From: Bordetella genomosp. 4
GTDB lineage: Bacteria; Pseudomonadota; Gammaproteobacteria; Burkholderiales; Burkholderiaceae_B
Direction: 5' to 3'
NCBI RefSeq assembly: GCF_002261185.1
Contig: NZ_NEVQ01000022.1
Span: 496,001-560,000 of the forward strand
DNA: 64,000 bases
The first letter of the stretch is position 1, and each line of letters opens with the position of its first letter. Shown here piece after piece: positions 33,599 through 44,185 of this stretch. A program made the translations under genes and the position numbers. The notes under the pieces were generated by a model. It saw only the letters and a program-made list of their open reading frames with translations, searched no databases and had not been told where the DNA came from.

Positions 33599-34236
33599 AA
33601 ACCAACGACATGATCTCCATGCTGGCCGCCAACGTCGAGCCTGTAGACTACGGCGTGCTGGCTCGCCGCTATCGCTGGGCGCTCCTGGCGGGCGGGCTTG
33701 GCTCTGTGCTGGTGCTGCTGGCGACGTTCGGCATACGGCCCGATATCGGCACGATGCTGGTGACGCCGCTGTTCTGGGCGAAAGTCGCGTTTCCCGTCTG
33801 CGTGGCGGCGGCGGCATTATTGGGCGCCGCCCGTCTCTCTCGGCCTGGCATGCTGATGGGGCGCACATGGCTGCTGCTGGCCACACCCATCGCGCTGGTA
33901 TGGCTGGGTGCCGTGTACACCTTGGTCGTTGCACCGTCGCCCGAACGCCTGCCCATGGTCTTCGGCAGCTCGTGGCGCAGTTGCCCGTTCAACATCACCG
34001 TGTTGTCGGTGCCCACGTTCATTGCGGTGTTCTGGGCCATGAAAGGCCTGGCCCCGACGCACCTGCGAAAAGCCGGGGCCATTGCGGGTTTGCTGGCCAG
34101 CTCGGTCGCCTCGATTGCCTATTGTCTGCATTGCCCCGAGATGGAGGTTCCATTCTGGGCGGTGTGGTATCTGATCGGCATGCTGATTCCCGCCGCATTG
34201 GGTGCGCTGCTGGGACCGCGCTTGCTGCGTTGGTAA
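33595..34236 (+). CDS. nrsF: NrsF family anti-sigma factor (DUF1109)
   Basis: 213 residues, about six transmembrane helices after a short cytoplasmic N-terminus ([20 protein letters not shown]). Cysteines lie near periplasmic loops: [13 protein letters not shown] (about 126) and [13 protein letters not shown] (about 180-183). Conserved cysteines in this family sense heavy metals, after which the sigma factor is freed. ATG 33595 overlaps the sigma stop (ATGA). Last gene of the bufferin operon; the convergent ABC-F gene follows after 52 bases. Confidence 0.88.
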   Translation: MKTNDMISMLAANVEPVDYGVLARRYRWALLAGGLGSVLVLLATFGIRPDIGTMLVTPLFWAKVAFPVCVAAAALLGAARLSRPGMLMGRTWLLLATPIALVWLGAVYTLVVAPSPERLPMVFGSSWRSCPFNITVLSVPTFIAVFWAMKGLAPTHLRKAGAIAGLLASSVASIAYCLHCPEMEVPFWAVWYLIGMLIPAALGALLGPRLLRW

Positions 34237-34288
34237 ACGGGTTTGCGGCCAACGCAGCACCGGCCAGTTTTGGAAAGCGTCACAAAGG

Positions 34289-35962
<1,674 letters not shown>

Positions 35963-36079
35963 TGAGGCTGGGTCTTTTCTTACACGCGTGGCACGCGAAT
36001 CTTTCTTGATTTTAAACGGTGCTGCGTGACAAAAGAGACGCGACCAATCGCCTGCGGACGAGTTCGGTGGCCGCTTGGC

Positions 36080-36991
36080 TCAATCCCTGCGCTTTCGCAT
36101 AGATTTTCCTGTCCCGAGAACCTGGCGCGCCACATCCAGCCAGGCACGCGCGGCATACGACAGATATCGCTGCTGTACCCAGATATGCCCGATTTCCCAT
36201 TGCACGCCTGACCGCGCCAGGCGCGCTGTACTCACACCCCGAACGTTCAGTTTCCGCATCAGCGGTTCCGGCAGCAGAGCCACCCCCAGATCGGCCGAGG
36301 CCATGGACGCCAGAAAATCCCAATGCGCACTCTGCGCGGCAATCGTCGGCGTGAATCCATGCTGCAGACAGGCAGCACGCAGCCGCCTCGTCAACGCAAA
36401 ATCATCGGTCGGAATCAGCAACGGAATATCCCGCAAGGCAGCCAGAGGGACGGCTGTCTTGCCGTGCCAACTGGCCTTGGGCGGGCCTACTGCCCACAGC
36501 GCATAACTGCCAAAGCGCTCGCTCTGTAATGGCCCCTGGTCAGACACGGGCAGCACCGTTGCGCCAACCTCCAGTTCACCGGCGGCGACCAGCCGCTCTA
36601 CGCCCTGCCCGGTGTCTTCGCGCAGGGTGAGACGGATCTCTGGGTGCTGTTCGCGAAAGCGCTTGACCACCGGCGTAAACAGTACATTGATCATGGGCGG
36701 AATACCCACGACCAACTCGCCCCGACGCAGCTCCACGGCCTCGCGGACCTCGGCGTTCAACTGCTGCATCGCGCCCAGGATGTGCAGCCCACGCTCATAG
36801 ACGATGCGACCGGTATCTGTGGGACGCGCCGTGTGGCCTTCGCGTATCAACAACGGTGTGCCGACTTCGTCTTCCAGTTGGCGGATCATCTTGCTGACGG
36901 TGGATTGCGTCACGAACAAAGCTTGCGCTGCCCGCGTAAAGCTGGCTGTGCGCACCGTCTCCACGAAATAGCGCAGGGCGCGAACGTCCAT
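36080..36991 (-). CDS. LysR family transcriptional regulator
   Basis: 303 residues: winged helix in the first 60 (MDVRALRYFVETVRTASFTR, LFVTQSTVSKMIRQLEDEVG) and a LysR substrate-binding domain after residue 90. Divergent from the acetyl-CoA hydrolase/transferase gene, with 224 bases between, so it is the probable activator of that gene. The A/T-rich interval 37020-37080 (CGACTTATTT and TAAGTCGTTA arms, palindromic AAATAAGTCG-like) is the likely binding region. The sensed ligand is unknown; a short organic acid is a reasonable guess. Confidence 0.87.
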   Translation of the reverse strand: MDVRALRYFVETVRTASFTRAAQALFVTQSTVSKMIRQLEDEVGTPLLIREGHTARPTDTGRIVYERGLHILGAMQQLNAEVREAVELRRGELVVGIPPMINVLFTPVVKRFREQHPEIRLTLREDTGQGVERLVAAGELEVGATVLPVSDQGPLQSERFGSYALWAVGPPKASWHGKTAVPLAALRDIPLLIPTDDFALTRRLRAACLQHGFTPTIAAQSAHWDFLASMASADLGVALLPEPLMRKLNVRGVSTARLARSGVQWEIGHIWVQQRYLSYAARAWLDVARQVLGTGKSMRKRRD

Positions 36992-37215
36992 GGCAAAGCT
37001 TCCTCAGGCCCAAATCATGAAAAAAACGACTTATTTCCATGATTTTAAGTCGTTATTCATTTTTTGTGATGCTTTCTATACTGCGGAAAACTTCGTGCCC
37101 CCGTCACAACTGGGGACACAGCTCAACTCAAAACGCCGCGATAGACGGTGTCCTGGATCTGGGGCCACGAGCCCATCCCGACACCCCCGGCCGCACCCTG
37201 TGCCTGGAGACAAGC

Positions 37216-38745
37216 ATGCATTCCGATCGAATTCGTCATCCTGCCCTGCAACAACGCATCGTCAGCGCCCAAGCGGCTGCGCGACTCGTGCACGACGGCA
37301 TGACGGTGGGCATGAGCGGATTTACGCGCGCCGGCGACTGTAAATCCGTGCCAGCCGCGATCGCTGAACGCGCCTCGCGCGAATCGCTGCAAATCACCCT
37401 GATCACCGGTGCATCGCTCGGCCACGATACCGACAAGCAATTGGCGCAGGCTGGCGCGCTGGCACGCCGTATGCCCTTTCAGGTGGATACCACGCTGCGC
37501 CGCAAGATCAACAACGGCGAAATCGCATTCATTGACCAGCACCTGTCCGAAACAGCGGAACAATTGCGCGCCGGTCATCTGGCGCCTGTAGATGTTGCCA
37601 TCATTGAGGCCGCGGCGATCACCGAAGACGGCGGTATCGTGCCCACGATGTCGGTCGGCAACTCAGCATCGTTCGTGCAGCAGGCCAAGCACATTATCGT
37701 CGAGCTGAACGTCGCCGTACCTGCGGCCATCGAAGGATTGCACGACATCTATGTACCCGGACTGCGCCCCGGCCGTGCGCCCTTGTCGTTGACCCAGGTT
37801 CAAGATCGCATGGGTCAGACATATATCAAGGTCGATCCCGAGCGCATTGCCGCCATCGTCATTACCCACGAGCCGGACAGTCCGTCCAATGCATTGCCTC
37901 CCGATGAGGAAACCGATGCGATCTCGGCGCATATCGTGAATTTCCTGCGCCGCGAAGTCGAACAGGGCCGTTTGGGCAAATCATTGCTGCCTTTGCAGGC
38001 GGGCATAGGCACGATTGCCAATGCTGTACTGCACGGTTTTGGCGAGTCCGATTTCGAGCAGCTGACCATGTATTCCGAGGTCCTGCAAGACAGTGCCATA
38101 GAACTGCTTGATTCTGGAAAACTGGCTTTCGCTTCAGCGTCCTCGATTACCGTGTCGACCCCGGTATATGAACGTATTCTAAATAATCTGGAACACTATC
38201 GCGAACGTTTGGTATTGCGTCCGCAAGAAATCAGCAACGCACCTGAATTGGTGCGGCGCCTGGGGGTTATTGCCATCAATACCGCGCTGGAATGCGATAT
38301 CTATGGCAATGTGAATTCCACACATGTGGGGGGCACCCACATGATGAACGGCGTGGGCGGGTCCGGCGACTTTGCCCGCAATGCCAGCCTGGCCATTTTC
38401 GTGACGAAATCCACGGCCAAGCAAGGCGACATTTCCAGCATCGTACCCATGGTGGCCCACGTAGACCACAACGAGCATGATGTGGACGTCATCGTGACCG
38501 AATGCGGCCTGGCCGATCTGCGCGGTCTCTCCCCGCGCGAGCGTGCCCGATCCATCATCGCCAACTGCGTGCATCCTTCGTATCGCGACGAGATCCAGCG
38601 GTATTTCGACAGTGCCTGCGCGCGAGGCGGCCAGACACCGCATCTGTTGTCCGAGGCCTTTGCCTGGCATACCCGTTTCGAGCGCACGGGATCGATGCAT
38701 CCAGCGCCGGAGTATGTGCCGGTTACCATGGCCGAAACGGCATAA
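37216..38745 (+). CDS. Acetyl-CoA hydrolase/transferase family (succinate CoA-transferase type)
   Basis: 509 residues from ATG 37216 (CTGGAGA upstream); the open frame to 37039 is not family-like. Class I CoA-transferase fold: VHDGMTVGMSGFTRAGDCK (about 28-46), then the active Glu in INTALECDIYGNVNSTHVGG (about 352-371) followed by GVGGSGDFARNASLAIF. Length and layout match Cat1/AarC-type enzymes that exchange CoA between succinyl-CoA or propionyl-CoA and acetate, or hydrolyse acetyl-CoA. Regulated presumably by the divergent LysR. It could handle the acetyl-CoA or propionyl-CoA produced by the many catabolic genes here. Confidence 0.9.
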   Translation: MHSDRIRHPALQQRIVSAQAAARLVHDGMTVGMSGFTRAGDCKSVPAAIAERASRESLQITLITGASLGHDTDKQLAQAGALARRMPFQVDTTLRRKINNGEIAFIDQHLSETAEQLRAGHLAPVDVAIIEAAAITEDGGIVPTMSVGNSASFVQQAKHIIVELNVAVPAAIEGLHDIYVPGLRPGRAPLSLTQVQDRMGQTYIKVDPERIAAIVITHEPDSPSNALPPDEETDAISAHIVNFLRREVEQGRLGKSLLPLQAGIGTIANAVLHGFGESDFEQLTMYSEVLQDSAIELLDSGKLAFASASSITVSTPVYERILNNLEHYRERLVLRPQEISNAPELVRRLGVIAINTALECDIYGNVNSTHVGGTHMMNGVGGSGDFARNASLAIFVTKSTAKQGDISSIVPMVAHVDHNEHDVDVIVTECGLADLRGLSPRERARSIIANCVHPSYRDEIQRYFDSACARGGQTPHLLSEAFAWHTRFERTGSMHPAPEYVPVTMAETA

Positions 38746-38757
38746 GAAGCGGAATGC

Positions 38758-38793
38758 GACTGGAGCCGAGAGATGATTCACTCGGCTCCGGTC
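38758..38793. terminator. Hairpin between convergent genes
   Basis: GGAGCCGAG (38762-38770) and CTCGGCTCC (38781-38789) form a 9-bp stem, extended by GAC/GTC after one mismatch, in the gap between two convergent genes and overlapping the last codons of the Fe-S protein gene. No T-run follows in either direction, so it is a weak terminator or an RNA-end stabiliser. Confidence 0.5.
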
Positions 38794-41700
38794 GCCGACA
38801 ATGCCCGCTGCAACACACAGGCCACGTGCTCAGCCCGCAAACGGCCTTCCTTTTGAGTGCCATCGGCAATCTGATGACGGCAACTGGTGCCATCAGCAAC
38901 CAGCAAAGTGTCAGCGCCTGCCTTACGCACCGCAGGCAATAACGAAAGCTCGGCCATTTTCATCGAAGTCTCGTAGTGCGACGCCTCGTAGCCGAAGCTG
39001 CCCGCCATGCCGCAGCAGCTCGACTCGATCAATTCCACCTTTAGCTCGGGAATCAATGCCAGTATCTGCTGAACAGGTTTGACGGCGTCGAAGGCCTTTT
39101 GGTGACAATGGCCATGCAGCAATGCACGCTTTTGCGGCAATGGATTCAGCTTCAGGTCGAGACGGCCGGCCTTGAGTTCGCTGGCCAGGAATTCTTCGAA
39201 CAGATAAGCTTGCTGAGACAGCGCCTGGGCATTATCGCCCAACCCCATTACCAGAAACTCATCGCGCAACGACAGCAGACAGGAGGGTTCCAGGCCCACG
39301 ATGGGTACGCTTCGGGCGACGAACGGTTGCAGGGCATTCACGACACGTTGTGCTTCGGCTTTCGCGTGATCGACCATGCCTGCCGACAGGTAGGTACGGC
39401 CGCAACATAACGGACGATTGGGCTCGGCATCATCTGCCGCTGGACGTGCGACGTGAACTCGATAGCCGGCTGCTTGCAGGACGGCAAGCGCGGCACGGGC
39501 GTTCTCGGATTCAAAGTAGTTGTTGAACGTATCGGCAAACAGCACGACGTCGGCCGTCTCTGCATCAACCGACGCAGCCCGATCGGTAAAAACGTCATTG
39601 CGCCAGGTCGGCAGCGTCCGCTTCGAGGAAAAACCCAACAGGCGCTCGGATAGCCAGGCCGCCCCCGGCAAGGTGTTGCGCAGATTAAACAGGAAAGAAA
39701 AGCGGGCAGCCCAGGGCGCCCAACGCGGCAGCGTGGCGATGAGCTTGTCTTTCAGCGCCAGCCCTCTTTTCTGCCGCCATTGGCTCATGAACTCGATTTT
39801 CATGCGCGCCATGTCGATGCCGGTGGGACAGTCGCGCTTGCAGCCTTTGCAACTGACGCACAAATCCATGGTGGCGCGCATCTCGTCAGAGGTGAACGCA
39901 TCCTGTCCGAGTTGGCCCGACAAAGCCAGTCGCAACGTGTTGGCACGGCCGCGGGTCAGATGCTGTTCATCGCGCGTGACGCGATAGCTGGGGCACATGG
40001 TGCCCGCATCGAATTTGCGGCAGTGTCCATTGTTGTTGCACATCTCCACTGCTTTGGCCAGGCCCTCAGCGGGATCACCGCCAGTGCCCGCATCGCTGAC
40101 CGTATCCGAGGCAGGATCGTTGTTCACGTTCCAGGCGGACCAATCCAGTACGGGCGTAAGCGGGATGACACGATAATCGGGTTTGAAACGAAACAGGGTT
40201 CGATCGTCCATCTTGGTACTGCGCACGATCTTGCCCGGATTCATCAATCTGTCCGGATCAAAGGCATCCTTGATGGCTTCGAATGCGCGCGTGAGCTGCG
40301 GTCCGAACTGCCATGCCACCCATTCGCTGCGCACCAGACCATCGCCATGCTCGCCGGAAAAAGCGCCCTTGTATCGCCGCACCAGTTCACCGGCCTCTTC
40401 GGCAATCGCGCGCATCTTTGCTGCACCGTCCCGCCGCATGTCCAGGATAGGCCTGACGTGCAGCGTGCCGACTGAGGCGTGCGCATACCATGTCCCTTTC
40501 GTACCGTGCTTGGAAAACACATCGGTCAACTGACTGGTGTATTCGGCCAGGTGCTCCAGCGGTACTGCGCAGTCTTCGATGAAGGAAACCGGTTTGCCGT
40601 CTCCGCGCATGCTCATCATGATGTTGAGCCCTGCCTTGCGGACGTCCCATAGGGCCTTCTGCGCTGCTGCCTCCGGCATTTCCACCACTGAACCCGGCAA
40701 TCCCAGGTCGCCCATCAACTCGACCAATTTTGCCAAGCTGGCCAATTGCTCATCCTGCGATTCACCTGCAAATTCGACCAGCAGAATGGCTTCGGGCTCG
40801 CCGATCAGTGCTTTCTCGATAACAGGACGAAACGCGGGGTTGCTGCGGGCAAGGTCGATCATGGTTTTGTCGACCAACTCCACCGCGCACGGTCCCAGCC
40901 CCACAATGTGGCGGGCCGAATCCATGGCCTGATAAAAGGTGGGGAAATTCACCACGCCCAGCGCTTTGGCAGCGGGCAACGGCGACAACTTGAGCGTGAT
41001 GCTGCGGGTATAGGCCAGTGTGCCTTCGCTGCCCACCAGCATATGAGCGAGATTGACCTGGCCGTCGGCCGTATAGGGGCGCGAGCTTTGCGGATGAAAG
41101 ATGTCCAGGTTGTAGCCGCCCACGCGGCGCAACACTTTCGGCACCATGCGCTCGATCTCTGCGCGCTCGCGTGCCGCAATATCCTGCAGCGTTGCCATCA
41201 GGGCCCGTATGCGGGGCGGCGCATTGCCCATGCGGCTGGTTTCAGCAAACGTCGCTGCCGTGCCGTCCAACAACAATGCATCGATGCTCAGCACGTTATG
41301 CACCATATTGCCGTAGGCGATCGATCGCGAACCACAGGAATTGTTGCCTGCCATGCCACCCAGCGTGCACTGCGCCGACGTGCTGACGTCTACCGGAAAC
41401 CATACGCCATGCGGCTTCAACCATGCATTGAGATGATCCAGCACGATACCCGGCTCTACCGTGACAGTCATGGCAGCCAGATCGAAATCGAGAACGCGAT
41501 TGAGATATTTGCTGTTGTCGATGACCAGCGCTGCCCCGACAGTCTGGCCACATTGCGAGGTGCCGCCACCGCGCGCCAGCACCGGTACAGACAGCTCACG
41601 GCATACGTTCAACGCCGTCGCGGCATCAGCGCTCGTTCTGGGGATCAGCACCCCAACGGGTTCGATCTGATAAATGGATGCATCGGTGGAATAACGTCCA

Positions 41701-41816
41701 CGTGCGCCGCGCTCGAACAACACTTCGCCTTGCGTTTCACGACGCAGGCGAGCGGCCAGTTCTAGATGCAATGGATTCAATTCGGCTTGTGCTTGTGAGG
41801 ATAACGGCGCGTTCAT
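38778..41816 (-). CDS. FAD-binding and Fe-S D-2-hydroxyacid dehydrogenase (YdiJ/Dld-like)
   Basis: 1012 residues. N-terminal PCMH-type FAD domain (about 55-240: VPVLARGGGTSQCGQTVG, GGMAGNNSCGSRSIAYG), FAD-linked oxidase C domain (to about 540), an Fe-S domain with CNNNGHCRKFDAGTMCPSYR (about 590) and CVSCKGCKRDCPTGID (about 650), and two CCG-type Cys motifs (LCCGRTYLS, SSCCGMAGSFGYE). This is the fused form of GlcD plus GlcF seen in membrane-associated D-lactate, D-2-hydroxyglutarate or similar dehydrogenases that pass electrons to quinone. Adjacent GntR, aminotransferase and TctCBA genes suggest a specialised hydroxy acid arising from an amino acid route. Confidence 0.9.
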   Translation of the reverse strand: MNAPLSSQAQAELNPLHLELAARLRRETQGEVLFERGARGRYSTDASIYQIEPVGVLIPRTSADAATALNVCRELSVPVLARGGGTSQCGQTVGAALVIDNSKYLNRVLDFDLAAMTVTVEPGIVLDHLNAWLKPHGVWFPVDVSTSAQCTLGGMAGNNSCGSRSIAYGNMVHNVLSIDALLLDGTAATFAETSRMGNAPPRIRALMATLQDIAARERAEIERMVPKVLRRVGGYNLDIFHPQSSRPYTADGQVNLAHMLVGSEGTLAYTRSITLKLSPLPAAKALGVVNFPTFYQAMDSARHIVGLGPCAVELVDKTMIDLARSNPAFRPVIEKALIGEPEAILLVEFAGESQDEQLASLAKLVELMGDLGLPGSVVEMPEAAAQKALWDVRKAGLNIMMSMRGDGKPVSFIEDCAVPLEHLAEYTSQLTDVFSKHGTKGTWYAHASVGTLHVRPILDMRRDGAAKMRAIAEEAGELVRRYKGAFSGEHGDGLVRSEWVAWQFGPQLTRAFEAIKDAFDPDRLMNPGKIVRSTKMDDRTLFRFKPDYRVIPLTPVLDWSAWNVNNDPASDTVSDAGTGGDPAEGLAKAVEMCNNNGHCRKFDAGTMCPSYRVTRDEQHLTRGRANTLRLALSGQLGQDAFTSDEMRATMDLCVSCKGCKRDCPTGIDMARMKIEFMSQWRQKRGLALKDKLIATLPRWAPWAARFSFLFNLRNTLPGAAWLSERLLGFSSKRTLPTWRNDVFTDRAASVDAETADVVLFADTFNNYFESENARAALAVLQAAGYRVHVARPAADDAEPNRPLCCGRTYLSAGMVDHAKAEAQRVVNALQPFVARSVPIVGLEPSCLLSLRDEFLVMGLGDNAQALSQQAYLFEEFLASELKAGRLDLKLNPLPQKRALLHGHCHQKAFDAVKPVQQILALIPELKVELIESSCCGMAGSFGYEASHYETSMKMAELSLLPAVRKAGADTLLVADGTSCRHQIADGTQKEGRLRAEHVACVLQRALSATGAE

Positions 41817-41847
41817 GGTTGTCCTGCATCAGATCGATTGAGAGATA

Positions 41848-42624
41848 TCAGGATTCGCCTGGGTCGTCAGGGATATCCGCGTTATGGGTAGTGCTCAAGG
41901 TATCGGCGTGCAGCCTCAGACTTTCGAGGACGGCCTCGCCCTTGCGTCGCAAATGGTCGCGCATGATCTGTGCGAGCCGGGGACCATCGCGTGACGCCAG
42001 CGCATCGACCATTTCCAGGTGCTCGCGCATGGCCCTGTCCCATTTTTCGTGGTTCAGGTTGGAGCGAAACCTCAGGTTCTGCAGGCGCAGGTTGATGTTC
42101 TGATAGACCTGCGACAGCAGATGATTCTGACCCGCGGCATTGATGCGATCATGAATCGCGCGATTGACGTGGTAGTACGACGAGAGGTTCTGCCTGGCAT
42201 GGCAGGCCTGCATTTCAAAGGTCAGCGCCCGGATCTCTGCAATTTCCTGCTCGGTGATATGTTGGCAGGCCAATTCACCAGACAAGGCCTCGAGCGCGCC
42301 CATGACTTCAAAGCTTTCCCGGATGTCTTTCTCGGACAAGGCCACCACATGCGCGCCGCGATTAGGCTGAATACGGACCAGCCCCTCTGCCGATAGCAAG
42401 CGAAACGCTTCGCGTAACGGCGTACGCGACACCTGCAGCCGATCACATAGTTCTCGTTCATTCAGACGCGCGCCTGCGGCCAGTTCACCTTCGATGATCA
42501 TCTCGCGCAGCCGGTCGGCGATGGTCGCTGGCAGCGTCCGCCGGTCCACGGCCTCAGTTGCCTGCGCGGGCTCCGCCGTCGGCGCGGATGAATGATGAGG
42601 TAGGCTCACAGAGTCGATTTTCAT
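41848..42624 (-). CDS. GntR family regulator, FadR/FCD type
   Basis: 258 residues. Winged helix about 32-90 (LAAGARLNERELCDRLQVSRTPLREAFRLL), FCD domain about 100-230 with the metal-site residues implied by HDRINAAGQNH and HLEMVDALASRD. Start ATG 42624 overlaps the operator palindrome at 42623-42636. Divergent from the aminotransferase/TctCBA genes and upstream of the Fe-S dehydrogenase gene, so it probably controls both directions. Ligand likely the module's substrate. Confidence 0.9.
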   Translation of the reverse strand: MKIDSVSLPHHSSAPTAEPAQATEAVDRRTLPATIADRLREMIIEGELAAGARLNERELCDRLQVSRTPLREAFRLLSAEGLVRIQPNRGAHVVALSEKDIRESFEVMGALEALSGELACQHITEQEIAEIRALTFEMQACHARQNLSSYYHVNRAIHDRINAAGQNHLLSQVYQNINLRLQNLRFRSNLNHEKWDRAMREHLEMVDALASRDGPRLAQIMRDHLRRKGEAVLESLRLHADTLSTTHNADIPDDPGES

Positions 42625-42636
42625 TTGTATACAAAT
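42623..42636. promoter_or_regulatory. GntR operator 1, ATTTGTATACAAAT
   Basis: A perfect 14-base palindrome at the start of the GntR gene; its TTGTATACAA core matches the known preference of many FCD-type GntR proteins. A second copy of the core lies at 42802-42811. Binding here would block transcription of the regulator itself. Confidence 0.72.
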
Positions 42637-42801
42637 TCAAGAGGCATGCACGTCACCGGCGTCGCTCGTTGCCATGCCTGGCCGATCGGATGGGGTCCCT
42701 ATTTTACTGGCCCAGATGTCTCCTGAATTGTTGTGGTGCCGCATAAGTTTTGCTTGCGGAATTGCAGTCTTGATGCGTATTCTTCACCAAGATTTGTATT
42801 T

Positions 42802-42811
42802 TGTATACAAG
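42802..42811. promoter_or_regulatory. GntR operator 2, TTGTATACAA
   Basis: Same ten-base palindrome as the core of operator 1, located 20 bases before the aminotransferase start, next to a further half-site ATTTGTAT (42793-42800). It is placed to shut off the aminotransferase and TctCBA operon. Confidence 0.72.
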
Positions 42812-42830
42812 TTCCTGAGGAGCCCTACAC

Positions 42831-44027
42831 ATGCTGCCATTGCATTCACACCCCTCCGGTCGTCATTTTTTGCAGATCCCGGGCCCGACGAATGTGCCTG
42901 ATCGTGTGCTGCGCGCCATCGACAATCCCACGATCGACCATCGAGGCCCGGAATTCGGCGAGCTGGGCAAAGCCGTGTTGGCTGGCATGAAAAAAGTATT
43001 CCAGACCGAATCGGATGTGATCATCTATCCGGCGTCGGGCACCGGCAGTTGGGAAGCCGCGCTGGTCAATACGATGTCGCCTGGCGACAAAGTCTTGATG
43101 GCAGAAACCGGCCATTTTGCGACGCTCTGGAAAAAGGTCGCAGAACGGCTGAAGCTGCGCGTGGAGTTCCAGGAAGGCGATTGGCGGCACGGCGCGGACG
43201 CCGAACAGATCGGCAAGCGGCTGGCTGCCGACAGCGGTCATGAGATCAAAGCGGTATGCGTGGTGCACAACGAAACCGCCACCGGCGTCGTCAGCGATGT
43301 CGCCGCCGTACGCAAGGCTATCGACGACGCCAACCATCCTGCGCTATTGATGGTGGACACGATATCGTCCTTGGCATCGATCGACTACCGGCACGACGAA
43401 TGGGGTGTCGACGTCACTGTAGCGGGCTCGCAAAAAGGCCTGATGTTGCCTGCGGGGCTGTCGTTCAACGCGATCAGCGCCAAGGCCTTGAAGGCCTCCG
43501 AGACCGCCGCGCTGCTGCGATCCTACTGGGATTGGAAGGAAATGCTGGCGATCAATCCCAGCGGATATTTTCCCTACACCCCTGCGACGAACTTGCTTTA
43601 TGGCTTGTACGAAGCATTGCAGATGCTGTTCGCCGAGGGACTGGAGAATGTGTTTGCGCGGCACAAGCGGCATGGAGAGGCTACCCGCCGCGCCGTGCAA
43701 GCGTGGGGGCTGGAGATCCTGTGCCGCAAGCCCGAAGAATACAGCCCGGCGCTGACGGCCGTCATGATGCCGGCTGGGCATAGCGCGGACGCATTCCGCA
43801 AGACGGTGCTGACGCACTTCAACATGTCGTTGGGTCAGGGCCTTAGCAAAGTGTCGGACAAGATTTTCCGTATCGGCCATTTGGGCGATTTCAATGATTT
43901 GACGCTGTGCGGCACGCTGTCGGGTGTGGAAATGGGATTGAGCAAAGCCGGCGTGCCGCACAAACCAGGCGGTGTGCAGGCAGCGCTGGACTATCTGTCC
44001 CAAACCAGTAAACCGTATCCGGCGTAG
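42831..44027 (+). CDS. Class V aminotransferase (serine/alanine-glyoxylate type)
   Basis: 398 residues, PLP fold type I. PNPIAS-like opening QIPGPTNVPDRVLRAIDNPTIDHRGPEF is the hallmark of serine-glyoxylate/alanine-glyoxylate aminotransferases; VDTISSLASIDYRHDEWGVD gives the cofactor Asp and VAGSQKGLMLPAGLSF the Schiff-base Lys (about 202). GAGGAG precedes ATG 42831. First gene after the GntR operator, followed by tctC. A likely chain is uptake of an amino or hydroxy acid, transamination here, and oxidation of a hydroxy acid by the Fe-S enzyme; the substrate is unidentified. Confidence 0.92.
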   Translation: MLPLHSHPSGRHFLQIPGPTNVPDRVLRAIDNPTIDHRGPEFGELGKAVLAGMKKVFQTESDVIIYPASGTGSWEAALVNTMSPGDKVLMAETGHFATLWKKVAERLKLRVEFQEGDWRHGADAEQIGKRLAADSGHEIKAVCVVHNETATGVVSDVAAVRKAIDDANHPALLMVDTISSLASIDYRHDEWGVDVTVAGSQKGLMLPAGLSFNAISAKALKASETAALLRSYWDWKEMLAINPSGYFPYTPATNLLYGLYEALQMLFAEGLENVFARHKRHGEATRRAVQAWGLEILCRKPEEYSPALTAVMMPAGHSADAFRKTVLTHFNMSLGQGLSKVSDKIFRIGHLGDFNDLTLCGTLSGVEMGLSKAGVPHKPGGVQAALDYLSQTSKPYPA

Positions 44028-44185
44028 GCCGAGACCGCCATGCGAGGCGGCAGATAAAGCAGCACCACCGTATTCAAAGTCCGACACAGGGGAATAAAAA
44101 CAGGACTCGCTGTACAGACAGGAAGGCTCACAAACAAAGCGTACCGATACAGGACGCTCCCGCGGTATGACCCGGAGGAGACATC

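Noticed and set aside
40746-41765. Plus-strand frame of 339 codons opposite the Fe-S dehydrogenase gene
   Set aside because: Antisense to a gene with strong FAD motifs; composition rich in Arg, His and Gln without a fold signature. Shadow frame.
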